Below, in pieces: positions 48,823 through 60,132 of a DNA stretch of 64,000 bases (position 1 is its first letter; every line of letters starts with the position of its first letter). This DNA is from Zantedeschia hybrid cultivar (lineage: Eukaryota > Streptophyta > Magnoliopsida > Alismatales > Araceae). The stretch is taken from contig JARZZO010000014.1 in assembly GCA_030544215.1 (NCBI GenBank), positions 18,634,234 through 18,698,233 on the forward strand, given 5' to 3'. The notes under the pieces are model-generated. The model was not told the DNA's origin and ran no database searches. It saw only the letters and a program-made list of their open reading frames with translations. Made by a program: the position numbers and the translations under genes.

Positions 48823-49965
48823 TGATGCGGCAGAATCCGATTCGGCCCATTGCAGCAGGCCCAAACCCCATTCAGCCCAACAGCAGCAGTACTAGGCCCT
48901 CCGGCGGCCTTCGGCCCGTTAGCGGCCCAGCAGCCCTCGGCCCATAAGCGGCCCCGTCGCTCCCGGCCCAGCAGGCTTCAGCCCGTCAGCGGCCCATCAG
49001 CCTACGGCCCGGGAACAGCACGGCGGCCCAGGGCCCAGCAGGCTTCGGCCCGTCAGCGGCCCAACTCCCTTCGGCCCGGTAGCCGAATCCGGCCCACTCC
49101 GGTGGCGGATCAGACGCTATGGCGGTTTATCAGTAAGCCTCCTTTTAGTCCTATATCGGCTGCCACCGTTAACCATCCGCTACCCTCCGCTATAAGTATC
49201 CTGCTACTTGTGGCCAAGGAGGGGGTGGAAAAACGGATGCCCCCCTAAGCTTCCGAAACCCCTTAAAGGACTGCTGTCCGAATAGGGTTCTAGCTATTTC
49301 TTCTTGCTTCCTGAATCGACTCTTCTTCAGAAGCTAACTTGACCGTCGGAGGGGGTTCCCCAGGGCTGACGCCCGGGACTCCTGCTGACTGGTTCTTCTT
49401 CTTCTTTCCCTCCTGCAGGGGCTCGGTTCGAATCATCGCCGACCTCCACGAGTCGGTCTCGGCCGCCGACCTCGGACTCCTCTCCCCGGTCTCGACGCCG
49501 AACGCCGGCTGCACCGCGCCAGGAGACTCGGTCTCACGCTGAAGTAGCCTTCGGACTCGCCGTCCGAGGGCGATCCCGTCGGTCGCCCCGCGCCAGGAGA
49601 CTCGGCCTCGCGCTGAAGGTGCCGTCGGACCCCCTCGTCGGAGAGCGAGCCGTCCCCCCCGTCCGATCTCGGACTTTCCGGCTTCCGCTCCGACGCTCGT
49701 CTACAGCTCCGCCGACAGGAGCTCCTGCTCGCGCCGCGCCTTCGTCCGACCGAAGGAGCAGCGGCTCACTATCCAAGAGCAGCTCCGGCGGCAGATCGCG
49801 CCCCCCGCGGGCGGATCCTCTTCACTCCGAAATAGCTTCGGCTTCGCCCTGTTGTGGATCCCCGTCGGGTCCCCTCGTCACCGCTCGATCCGGACCGGCT
49901 CCGGATCCTCCTTGTTTCGAATCCCCGTTTGCGGGATCCGGTCGTGATAGATCCAGTCTACATCA
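48823..49965 (+). repeat. 5' LTR, 1143 bp
   Basis: It begins TGATGCGGCAG and ends CTACATCA. The first 270 bases are packed with GGCCCA and CGGCCC words. A TATA-like TATAAGTA lies at 49191, so transcription probably starts near 49220-49230. It is identical to the 3' LTR except for two bases. Confidence 0.97.
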
Positions 49966-49967
49966 CG

Positions 49968-49985
49968 TGGCGCCGTCTGTGGGAA
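49968..49985 (+). promoter_or_regulatory. primer-binding site
   Basis: TGGCGCCGTCTGTGGGAA starts two bases after the 5' LTR. TGGCGCCG... primer sites are common in plant gypsy elements. I do not assign the exact primer tRNA. Confidence 0.8.
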
Positions 49986-50001
49986 ACCAACAAAACAAGT
50001 C

Positions 50002-53000
50002 ATGTCTCAGCGACCTGTGACCCGACGATCCGGGCAGAGCAAAGCGGAAGCGCGGGAGGCTTCGGCACAGATGCCGCTTTCCGAAGGCGCGCCATCTGCC
50101 CCGCCGAACCCGCCTCTGCCGACCATCCCGGAGTCCTTCGGCTCGGAAGACCGAGTGGGGGTACTCCAGCAGCAGGTGGCCACGCTGGCCGCTGCCGTCA
50201 CGTCCCTAGCGCCTCTTTAGGAGATGGTATCTGCCATCGCCCAGCGCATGGGACTGACGGGGCAGCCTCCCCAGCAGGCGCCGCTCCCCCCACTCTACTC
50301 AGTACAAGACGCCCGGTTCCGACCGGTGCCTGCGCCAGCCTCTCTCTACGAAGCCGCGGCGGCGCGTAGCGAGCCCTCGGCATTGCCTGCCCGAGCTCCC
50401 CGCGTCGATCGCCCGACGGAGCAGGATTATGCTTCGTCGGAGTACCATCCGGCCCGCACCGGAGGGCCATCCGTCGCCACCTCGGCCGCCCCGGACCTGG
50501 ACCAGCGGCTGACGGCGATGCGCAAGGAGATGCAGCAGATGGTGTCCCGGCCTCACGGGGCGCCCCTCGCCAGCAGCATCCTGGAGCAGACCCCGTTCAC
50601 GGCGGAGCTCCTGGCCACTGAGGTGCCCCCCGACTTCAAGCTGCCGAAGGGCCCTCCCTATGATGGGATGACAGATCCGGTCTGTCATTTCCGGAAGTTC
50701 AACTCCTACCTCCGGGTCCGGGGGATCTCCGAGGCAGTCCGCTGCCGTCTCTTCCCCCTCACCCTTGAAAAGATCGCCCTCACCTGGTTCGAGACGCTGG
50801 CCCCTAACTCCATCCACTCCTTAGCACAGTTGGGCCAGTTGTTCATCGACCAGTTCTATGATGCCACCCGGCAGAGCAAGACCTCCGCCAGTCTGCTGGC
50901 TATTCGGCAAGGTCCTGCCGAGACTCTCCAGGACTACTTCACCAGGTTCCGGACCGAGGCCGCCCAGATCCCGAACCTCGACAGCTCAATCGCGGTTTCG
51001 GCCGTGATCAGCGGGTGTCGGGACGAGGGGCTCCTCGGTTCCATTGGGAAGCGCCATCCCCCGACCTTCCAGGACCTCGTGGCACGGGCCCACAAATACA
51101 TCAACCGGGAGGCCCTGATGCTGTCCAGAGGAAGAGGCGCCACCGAAACCATCTCGGCACCTGCTCCCCAGGTGGTCCGACCTCGGCCGGAGGACCAGGA
51201 GTCCTCGCGAAAGCGCTATCGCAGGGAGGAATGGGACAGGGAGAGGCGACGGGACGCGCAGCCGCGGTACCTACCCTTACCTGCTCCCCCTTCCCGAATG
51301 CTCATGGAGGTGAAAGGCATGCTCCGACGGCCCGATCGCATCAAGACTGATCCCCGCCGAAGGGATCCCGGCAGGTATTGTGAATACCACCGGGAGATCG
51401 GCCACACGACGGATGAGTGTCGGCAGCTCCGGGAAGAGATTGACCGCATCATCCGGGAGGGGAAACTGCCGCAGTACCGCCGGGAGCAGCCACCGCAACA
51501 GAACCAGGACGCCCCTGCAGCGCCAAGACAACAGCAGCCCTCAGTAACAGAAGCCGCTCCTCCGCCCAAAGCTACCTCGGCCCCGGTTGAATCATCCCAT
51601 CAAAGACCCAGTTCTGGGTCTATCATGATGATATCCGGAGGACCGGGGGAAGGGTCCAGGCCGCGGCAGCGTAGCACAGTAGCAGCAGTTGAGGGCGAGC
51701 CGAAGAGGCCTCGTCTGGAAGACATCACCTTCGGCGCCGAGGACCTGACGGATGTTCAGGTCCCTCACGACGACGCTCTCGTCGTCAACGCTGTAATAAA
51801 TAACTATGATGTACATAGGATCTTTGTGGATAATGGAAGCGCCCCAAACATCTTGTTTTACGATTGTTTCGTGAAAATGGGATTGAGTGAGGCTAGTATG
51901 AAGCCTCATCGGGGCCCTCTCTTCGGTTTTAACGGCTCGCCCTGCCGAGTAGAAGGTATTGTTCGGCTTCCTGTGACCTTGGGCTCCGCCCCCCGGCAAT
52001 TGACCGTTGAAACGGACTTTGCCGTTGTGAAGATCGAGTCAGCCTACAACGCCATATTCGGCCGAAGGCTCATCGGCGGGGTCGGAGCCGTGCCCTCATC
52101 CTTCCATCAGAAGCTGAAATTTCATACCGACCACGGGATCGGCGAGGCCAAAGGAAACCAAGAAGCCGCTCGGCAATGCTACATGATTTCGGTCAAAGGG
52201 AAGAACGCAGCTGAAACCCTAGCGATCGAGTCATCAGCCGAAGCGTCTCCGGGAGAAGCACTCCTCGCCGTCCCTGTTCCAGGAGGCGAAGGACGAGTCC
52301 TGATGATAGGCTCCGGCCTGGAGAAAGGTGAAGCAGAGAAGCTTACCGAGTTCTTGAAAAAGAACCTCGACATCTTCGCCTGGTCTCCGGCAGACATGCC
52401 CGGGGTGGACCCGGAGGTAGCAGAGCACCGACTCCATACCGATCCCGATCAGCCTCCGGTGAAGCAGAAGCGGCGCACCTTCAACCAGGAAAGGAGAGCC
52501 GCCATCCAGGCTGAAGTACAAAAGGGACTGGACGCCGGACATCTCCGAGAGGTGCATCATCCAGACTGGATAGCCAATGTGGTCATGGTGCCAAAGAAAG
52601 ATGGCAAATGGCGCATGTGCGTGGACTTCACCAACCTCAACAAGGCCTGTCCAATGGACAGCTTTCCACTGCCTCGGATAGACCAGGTGGTGGACGCCAC
52701 TTCTGGCCACGAGCTATTGAGCTTCCTCGACGCCTATTCAGGCTACCACCAGATCCGGATGCATCCGGACGACGAGAGCAAGACCAGCTTCACCACCGAT
52801 TTGGGTCTATACTGCTACACCCGAATGCCCTTCGGTCTGAAGAACGCCGTTGCGACATATCAGCGACTGGTCAACAAGGTATTCACCGCGCAGCTCGGCC
52901 GAAACATGGAGGTCTATATAGACGACATGTTGGTGAAGAGCCGCGTTGCTGCGGAGCACCTGGCCGACCTGGCCGAGACTTTCTCCGCCCTCAGGCGGAA

Positions 53001-55506
53001 CAAGATGAAGCTGAACCCGGCCAAGTGCGCCTTCGGGGTAGCCTCCGGCAAGTTCCTCGGCTACATGGTCACGCACCGAGGGGTGGAGGCTAATCCCGAG
53101 AAGGTTTCGGCCATCATAAAGATGCGCCCCCCGGCTAACCTCCGAGAGGTACAGAAGCTGAACGGGAGGATCGCAGCTCTCAGCCGCTTCATGTCCAGGG
53201 AGGCCGACTACTGTTTTTCCTTCTTCAAGCTGCTGAAGAAGGCCAACAACTTCGACTGGACGGAAGAGTGTCAGACAGCCTTCAATCAGTTGAAGGCCTA
53301 CCTCTCCAAAGTCCCCATCCTGTCAAAACCGATTTCCGGGGAGCCTCTGAGCCTATACCTCGCAGTCTCCGAGACGGCCCTCAGCACCGTCCTCGTCCGA
53401 GAACAAGAAGGCATTCAGAAGCCCGTTTATTACACCAGCCGAGCCCTTCAGGGAGCGGAACTCCGGTACCAAGCCCTGGAAAAGTTGGCTCTGGCCCTCG
53501 TCACTTCTGCAAGAAGGCTTCGGCCGTACTTCCTGGCCCATTCTGTGAAAGTCCTCACCAACCAGCCCTTGAGGCAGGTTCTCTCCCGACCGGAGGTGTC
53601 CGGCAGGCTGGCGAAGTGGGCAATTGAGCTAGGAGAGTTCGACATCTCCTATGCCCCTCGAGTAGCAATAAAAGCCCAAGCATTGGCAGACTTCATCGCC
53701 GAGCTTACCCCCGGCGCTTGCACGACGCCGCAGCCAGAACCCGAGGTGGCCGAAGCCGAGGCTCTTTCAGCACCGGCAGCACCGGACGAATGGCGACTCT
53801 TCGTGGACGGCTCCGCGTGCTCCACGGGCAGTGGCGCCGGATGGATCCTGGCATCACCCGAAGGAGTCGTGACGGAGTACGCCCTGCGTTTCTCCTTTCC
53901 TGCAACTAACAACGCCGCCGAGTATGAAGCCCTCATTTCCGGCCTCCAAGCCGCGAAGAAACTCGGCGCCCGGAACTTAAAAGCCTTCAGCGATTCCCAG
54001 TTAATCGCCGGCCACATCTCCGGGGAGTATGAAGCTCGGGACGTAGTGATGGCGTCTTATCTCCAGGTAACTCGCAAGATCCTCGCTCAATTCGATTCTT
54101 GTGAAATCGTGAGGATCCCGAGAGCCGAGAATACCCGGGCCGATGCCCTTTCCCGGCTGGCGTCAACCCAAGACGGGGGCGGAGGCCGGATGATCCTCGT
54201 CGAGGAGCTCGCCGAACCTAGCCTCGGCGAAACCGAAGCCATGCAGATTGCTGAAGCAGAAGCCGAGACATGGATGACTCCCCTCATCGCTTTCCTTCTC
54301 CAAAGAGAAGTCCCTCCAGATCCTAGGGAGGCGAAGCGCATCCGGCAGCGCTCATCCCACTTTCTCCTTTTGGACGGGGTGTTGTACAAGAAATCATTTG
54401 GCCGACCTTTGCTGCGGTGCCTCGGCCGGGCCGAGGCCGACTACGCCATAAGGGAAGTCCACGAAGGGGTGTGCGGGGCGCATGCGGGAGGAAGGGCCCT
54501 GGCTCACAAGCTCCTAAGGCAAGGCTACTGGTGGCCCACGCTTCGAGAGGACGCTTTAGCCCTCGTACGGCGCTGCGACCAGTGCCAGAGGTTTAGCTCC
54601 CTCACTCATCAGGCAGCCACCCTTCTGACCCCGTTATCTGATCCCTGGCCTTTCGCCCAATGGGGAGTCGACATCCTGGGACCTTTTCCCGTCGCCACCG
54701 GCCAAAGGAAATTCCTCATCGTGGCAGTCGACTACTTCACCAAATGGGTCGAGGCCGAACCCCTCGCCTCAATCACCGACAACAATGCTTGGAACTTCGT
54801 GTGGAAGTCCATCATTTGCCGGTTCGGCGTCCCTCGAGCCATCATCTCAGACAACGGAAAGCAGTTCGATAGCCGACGGTTCGGTGATAACTGCGCCAGC
54901 TTCGGCATACTCCACAAGTTTACTTCGGTAGCGCATCCTCAAGCGAACGGCCAAGCCGAAGTCACTAACCGAAGCCTTCTACAGGGATTGAAAACCCGAC
55001 TCGGCGAAGCTAAGGGCCGATGGGTGGAAGAACTGCCGAGTGTCCTGTGGGCCTATCGGACGACGAGCCGAACCCCCACCGGCGAAACTCCCTTCCGCAT
55101 GGCCTATGGGGTAGAGGCCGTCATTCCCATAGAGATCGGCCTCCCTTCTCCCAGAATCATTGCCTATAATACGGAAGCCAATGAGGAAGGTCTGAAAGAC
55201 CACTTGGACCTCATTGAGGAGGTCCGAGATAAAGCTCGTATCCGACTGGCGGCTTATCAGCAACGAATGGCCAAGTACCACAACACTCGAGTAAAGCCCC
55301 GGAGCTTTGAAGTGGGGAATCTCGTGTTAAGGAATGCCCATGCTTCCAAGCCAGCCGAAGCCTCGGGGAAGCTTGCCCCCAACTGGGAGGGGCCCTACCG
55401 GGTCAGGGAGGTAATCAGACGAGGAGCTTACCGGTTGGAAACCCTTTCGGGCCAACCCCTTCCTCGCACATGGAATGTGGAGCGCCTTCGGCGTTATTAC
55501 ATGTAA
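50002..55506 (+). CDS. gag-pol polyprotein of the Tat-type Ty3/gypsy element (one in-frame TAG)
   Basis: The frame opens at the ATG at 50002, 17 bases after the PBS, and runs to 55506 with a single TAG at 50218-50220; from 50224 it is open for 1760 codons. Order: gag capsid region (50620-51120); a zinc-finger-like CEYHREIGHTTDEC (51379-51420); protease with VDNGS (near 51826); reverse transcriptase with YIDDM at 52915-52929; first RNase H (53400-53530); second RNase H with LFVDGSACS, NNAAEYEAL, FSDSQL and RADALSRL (53790-54150); integrase with a zinc-binding HHCC region (54450-54590), WGVDILGPF, ISDNGKQFDS and PQANGQAE. There is no chromodomain. All catalytic motifs I looked for are intact. 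The stop could be a single C-to-T change (CAG to TAG) or be read through. Confidence 0.95.
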
Positions 55507-55577
55507 GTCAACTCTCCCCAGGCTTTTAGCCGGAGGCTATAAATACAGAAACTCGCTTTCTTTCAGAAAAACTTGTT

Positions 55578-56300
55578 ATGGTATTCTCTCTAAGTCCGTG
55601 TAAACCATACCGGGAGTGGCTTCGGCCATGCAAACCGTATCGGGAGCGGCATGGTTTTCTCTAAGTCCGTGTAAACCGTACCGGGAGTGGCTTCGGCCAT
55701 GCAAACCGTATCGGGAGCGGCAAGGTTTTCTCTAAGTCCGTGTAAACCGTACCGGGAGTGGCTTCGGCCATGCAAACCGTATCGGGAGCGGCATGGTATT
55801 CTCTCTAAGTCCGTGTAAACCGTACCGGGAGTGGCTTCGGCCATGCAAACCGTATCGGGAGCGGCAAGGTTTTCTCTAAGTCCGTGTAAACCGTACCGGG
55901 AGTGGCTTCGGCCATGCAAACCGTATCGGGAGCGGCAAGGTTTTCTCTAAGTCCGTGTAAACCGTACCGGGAGTGGCTTCGGCCATGCAAACCGTATCGG
56001 GAGCGGCATGGTATTCCCTCTAAGTCCGTGTAAACCGTACCGGGAGTGGCTTCGGCCATGCAAACCGTGTCGGGAGCGGCAAGGTTTTCTCTAAGTCCGT
56101 GTAAACCGTACCGGGAGTGGCTTCGGCCATGCAAACCGTATCGGGAGCGGCAAGATTTTCTCTAAGTCCGTGTAAACCGTACCGGGAGTGGCTTCGGCCA
56201 TGCAAACCGTATCGGGAGCGGCATGGCTTTCTCTGAAAGTCCGTGTAAATCGTTCCGGGAATGGCTCCGGCCACGTATACCGATTCTGGAAGCGCCAAGG
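55578..56300. repeat. tandem array with 71-bp monomers in 215-bp higher-order units
   Basis: The word TAAGTCCGTG starts at 55591, 55662, 55733, 55806, 55877, 55948, 56021, 56092 and 56163, with a degraded copy near 56235. Spacings are 71, 71, 73 repeated three times, so three monomers form a 215-bp unit present three times. Each monomer is itself two related halves (GTAAACCGTACCGGGAGTGG and GCAAACCGTATCGGGAGCGG). It lies between the ends of gag-pol and the antisense gene. Confidence 0.95.
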
Positions 56301-56658
56301 CATATCTAAGTTCGCGCGAGCGGAAGCGTGAAGGGCTTCGGCCATCCGACAAGCGTAAGAAGCGGCAAGATGCCCCTAAGGGATCATATGAACCACCATA
56401 GTAAAGGCCCCGGCCGAATACTGTGACGACGTTCTATCCGAACCGGCATCGGGTTTCGGCCTTACAAACTATAGCGAACGACGGCGGGATCTAAGGCTCC
56501 TGAAGGGCTACATTCGGTCGATGGTACGCAAGCAGCCAGGTAAAGCCAAAAACCTTCCTTCCATTTTTTAAAGTAAAGGGAGATACAAAGCTCAGCCGTA
56601 CGCCTGGCCAAGAGCTTACAAAAGTAAAGCAAAAAGAAAACCGAGGGGAACCCTCGTA

Positions 56659-59238
56659 TCAGTCCTCGACAACCCCCTCCTCCTCCACCTCGACGACGTT
56701 TCGGTCAGGAGAAGGAGAGGGAGAGTCGACGACCTGCACCGCTTCAGAAGCGGCGCCTTCGGCAAGGGCATCTTCAGCAGCAGCCTCTTCGGCATTTGCT
56801 TCTTCAGCATCGGCCTCTTCGGCATCGGCCTCTTCGGTCTCGGCCTCCTCGGCACCGGCCTCCTCGGCATCAGCTGGAGGCGGGGCCCTCTCCGCCACGA
56901 GCTCCTCCCACCAGGATAAAAGCTCCCGGACTTCCTCGCCCTTTGGCATGGCTTCCCCGGTCAGATCGACGCTCGGGCAGGCCCGCTGGGCGACTGCTAG
57001 TCCGAGGTCAAAAACCGCGGAAGAAGCCTGCAGCTGGGCCCGGAGGATTTCCTGGGCATAGTCGTTCCCGGCCTTATAGTTGGCCACGGCCGACTCCGCT
57101 GCTTTTTCCAGTTCCCGCTTCAAGGTCGACACCTCCTCGACAAGGCGGCGCTTCTCCGAAGCTCGCCGAGCCTCCCTGTCCTGGGTCTGAGCTTTGAAAG
57201 TCCGGAATTCGGACTCGACCGCCGCAAGATCGCTCTCGGCCTTCTCCTTGGCCTCGGCGGCGGCACGGGCCTCTGCTGCCCTCTTCTCCAGCTGCTTCCG
57301 CGCTCGGGCACTCGCAGTCACGAGCTCCTCAACTAGGGGCTCGATGCGAGGAGCCGCCGAAGTGCCTTCCCCCGAACCAACCGGATGCGCCTCGGATTCC
57401 AGAAGCTTACGCTGGAGCAGCTCCTGACGATGCATCAGGACACGGGTCGTCATTGAAGCATGCGGATCGAGGGCAGATGAGGGCCAGTAGAATCAAAAGA
57501 AGAAGCTGAAGATGAGCTGAAACACTTTCGGGGTGCTCACCTGAACCGACAGACGGGCACTCATCTCCGTCAGATCGGTGATGGAGTGGGCCTTCAGCTC
57601 CTCGAAGATCGAGGGGAGAGTGAGGTTGTTGAGCAGACGAAGGCACGTCTGCGGGTCCTCCATGCTCTCCCCCGATGCGGGGTGCCGCCGCTCGAGCTGC
57701 GTCCGCGGTTCGGCATCTCCTCCATCGGCTCCTGCCGATACGGCCGGAGGGGAGTCACCCCTCGGCATCTCAGGAGACGCCAACCTTGCAGCCCTTCGGG
57801 CCCCGGCGCTCCTCCTGATTAGCTGGACTTCCACCTCTCCCTCGGCCTCCTCTACCCGGGGGCGCTTCGACGCTCGGCCGCCTCCCCGAGAGGCAAACTT
57901 AGTCCTCTGCTCCCTCTCAAGAGCAGCGGCGACTGCACGACCCTCGGCGGAGGCCGCAGTCCCGAGGCCCCCGCCTCTTGTCCTCGGACCCCCGGTACCT
58001 CGGACAGGCCTGCTCACCGCCTGCGGGGCCGGCGCCCGGCGCGAAGCGCGCTGATCCGATAGCTGGTCGAGGAGGGCATCGAGCTGGGCCATTGCTGCAA
58101 AGCAAGAGAGGGATATCAGAAGCCAAAAACAACGACCGAGTAATAGACTCAGAGCCGACTTACCCTCGGCCGAAACTTCGTCAGCCTCCAAAGCCGGAAG
58201 AGCTTCGGCCGGAGGAGCGGCAGTCCTTCCCCCGCGGTCCCGCGGAGTCTCCCCGGGAGGTAGGTACGGAAAGACCCGCTCCGGATCACGCTTAGGGTCC
58301 GGCCAAACCCCGGCACCTATCAACCGCTCCGCGTCGGAAAGAAGCACCGAGACGTCGTAAGGGGCCTTCGCCTGAACGTGACCCACGATGGTACTCTGAA
58401 CGGGAGACAGAACAGGAGGTCCCGAGAGTCCTTCGGCCAGCGGCACCCATTCGGTGGGGAAGGGCCACACACCCTTCTCCTTCTCCGGCAGAGAGACGAA
58501 GATAAACTTCCTCTTCCAGCCATGGATAGACGAAGGCTTCCCAGAGAAAATCCTCCGGCCAACCCGGGGGACAAAGCAGTACCATTCCGACTTCCCCTGC
58601 GTCTGGATCTTGAAGAGATAGCGAAAGACATTGAGGGAGGGGCGGATTCTCACGTGAGCGAAGACACTCAGGAATCCGTACACAGTGCGCCAAGAGTTTG
58701 GGAAGAGCTGAGAAGGGGCCAGCCCGTAGAAGCTAAGAAGATTGACGACGAAGGTGGGGAGAGGGAGACGGAATCCCGCCTCAAAGCTATCGACGTAAAT
58801 AGAAAAAGACCCCGGGCGAACGGTATTTGCCCTAGTGGCGGAATCGGGCCGAAGGGGGGTCGTCCAAGAGGGAAGCTGAAAGTAAGAAACTAAGTTCCTC
58901 ACCTCTACATCCGAAAGGGCACAGCTAGCCCCCGAAGCAACATCCGGGAGGCGGCGTTCCGAGGTGGAAGCCTGGCCCGAGTCCCGAACTTCCTGAAAAG
59001 CCTCGGCCCCGGAAGCCTCGGCCTCAGGAGCCTCGGCCTCAGAAGCCTCGGTCCCAGAAGCCTCAGTCCCAGAAGCCTCGGCTCCAGAAACCTCAGTCCC
59101 GGAAGTTTCAGACCCGGAGCTTTCAAACTCCCCGGACATCGCGGAAGTAAGAGATCCCGAGGCAAGAGGGTCCGACAGGGAGGGGGGAGTGTACTCCTCG
59201 TCCGAAGGGGTAATCTCACTAGAAGAGCTCCGGACCAT
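56659..59238 (-). CDS. antisense gene of the retrotransposon (PF04195-like 'putative gypsy type transposon' protein)
   Basis: I read three exons: 58164-59238, 57541-58094 and 56659-57423. The introns are GTAAGTCGGC...TTTGCAG (58095-58163) and GTGAGC...ATCGTCAG (57424-57540). They join to 2394 nt, exactly in frame, 797 residues. The N-terminus has acidic Ser/Glu/Thr/Gly repeats (about residues 37-80). The family region (about 110-290) shows YVDSFEAGFRLPLPTFVVNL, YGLAPSQLFPNSWR and WYCFVPRVG. A basic patch SKRPRVEE could be a nuclear signal. The C-terminal part is a long Ala/Glu/Arg/Lys coiled coil, ending in EEA repeats. The start at 59238 (MVRSSSSE) leaves a normal leader after the TATA box at 59506; an upstream in-frame ATG at 59475 lies too close to it. 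Such antisense frames are known in Tat elements, but their function is not established. Confidence 0.82.
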
Positions 59239-59505
59239 AAAGCCGCGGAGGGAGGGAAGAAGACTGAGGCTTACTCGCAGAAAGAAGGAGAGGATCTCTC
59301 CTGAACCAGGCGTCGCCTCAAGCCTCCAGACTCCACAGGCAATGCACTCTGAGGGACGAAGAGCCTCCCCCGATAGCCGACGAAGCTCGGATGAAGCCTT
59401 CAGGAAACTGGCCTCTCGCAGGAGAAGGGAGAAGAGGTCAGGCAGTTGCGGGGGGGAACGTAAGCGCGGTAGCAAGAAGAGGAACAGTGCCCCGCAGAGG
59501 GCCTG

Positions 59506-59513
59506 TATTTATA
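59506..59513 (-). promoter_or_regulatory. TATA box of the antisense gene
   Basis: On the minus strand CTCTATAAATACAGG contains TATAAATA, about 270 bases before the chosen start codon. This predicts a transcript start near 59480. It means the antisense gene can be transcribed independently of the LTR. Confidence 0.75.
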
Positions 59514-60110
59514 GAGCCCGGTCGATACGCCTCCCGCCGAAGCCTGCGGCCGAGATCGTCCCGCTCGTCCCGTCGCTCCTTCCGGATGCCCGCCACGTGT
59601 GCCGTCCTTCGGCAATGATGGCGGACCGGCTCCGGGACTTGAGGCAAGAGTAATCAGCGGCTGACAGCACTCCGACCCTTCGGCTAACCACTCGGATGCC
59701 CGCTACGCGTCCCGATCCGCGGGCGACAAAGGGAGCGGCGGCAATCCGAGCGGAGCCTCGGGCAGAGAGCCGGGGCGATCCACGACCCACGGGCGGTCGG
59801 GATCCGTTTGTGTTTTCTCCAGAGCGGCTGGATGCGCGACGCGTGTCCCGTGCTTCCTTGCGAGGCGACGCGCCGTCCCGTCCGTTTAATGAGGCCTGAC
59901 ACGGGTCGGAGGTACCGACCCTTCGGCTTCTCAGCCCTCAGCCTTCGCCGACCCTCTGAGCAAAGGACAAAGCGACCGCACGACCCTCGGCCGACCGAGG
60001 GCCTCCTCTTCCAGAAGAAGGGGGAATACGACTCCCAGGAAGACGCCTGCTGTGATTTTCTTTCTTTTCTGGCAGTTTCAGGCTATACTCTTGCCATCTC
60101 AGAACTGAGG

Positions 60111-60127
60111 AAGACAAGAGTGGGGGG
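60111..60127 (+). promoter_or_regulatory. polypurine tract
   Basis: AAGACAAGAGTGGGGGG ends five bases before the 3' LTR. It is the expected primer site for plus-strand DNA synthesis. Confidence 0.75.
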
Positions 60128-60132
60128 CTATG

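Noticed and set aside
49534..50020. Open frames in the LTRs (also at 60844-61357)
   Set aside because: They lie in both LTRs, lack any domain and end arbitrarily. No evidence of an LTR-encoded protein.
55590..56352. Three overlapping 109-110 codon minus-strand frames
   Set aside because: They are translations of the 71/215-bp tandem array. Their regular 215-base spacing comes from the repeat, not from selection on protein.
57424..57540. Treating the 660-codon minus-strand frame (57493-59475) and the 264-codon frame (56659-57453) as two separate proteins
   Set aside because: Good splice sites at 58163/58095 and 57540/57424 join them in frame into one protein with a domain followed by a coiled coil, as in related antisense genes.
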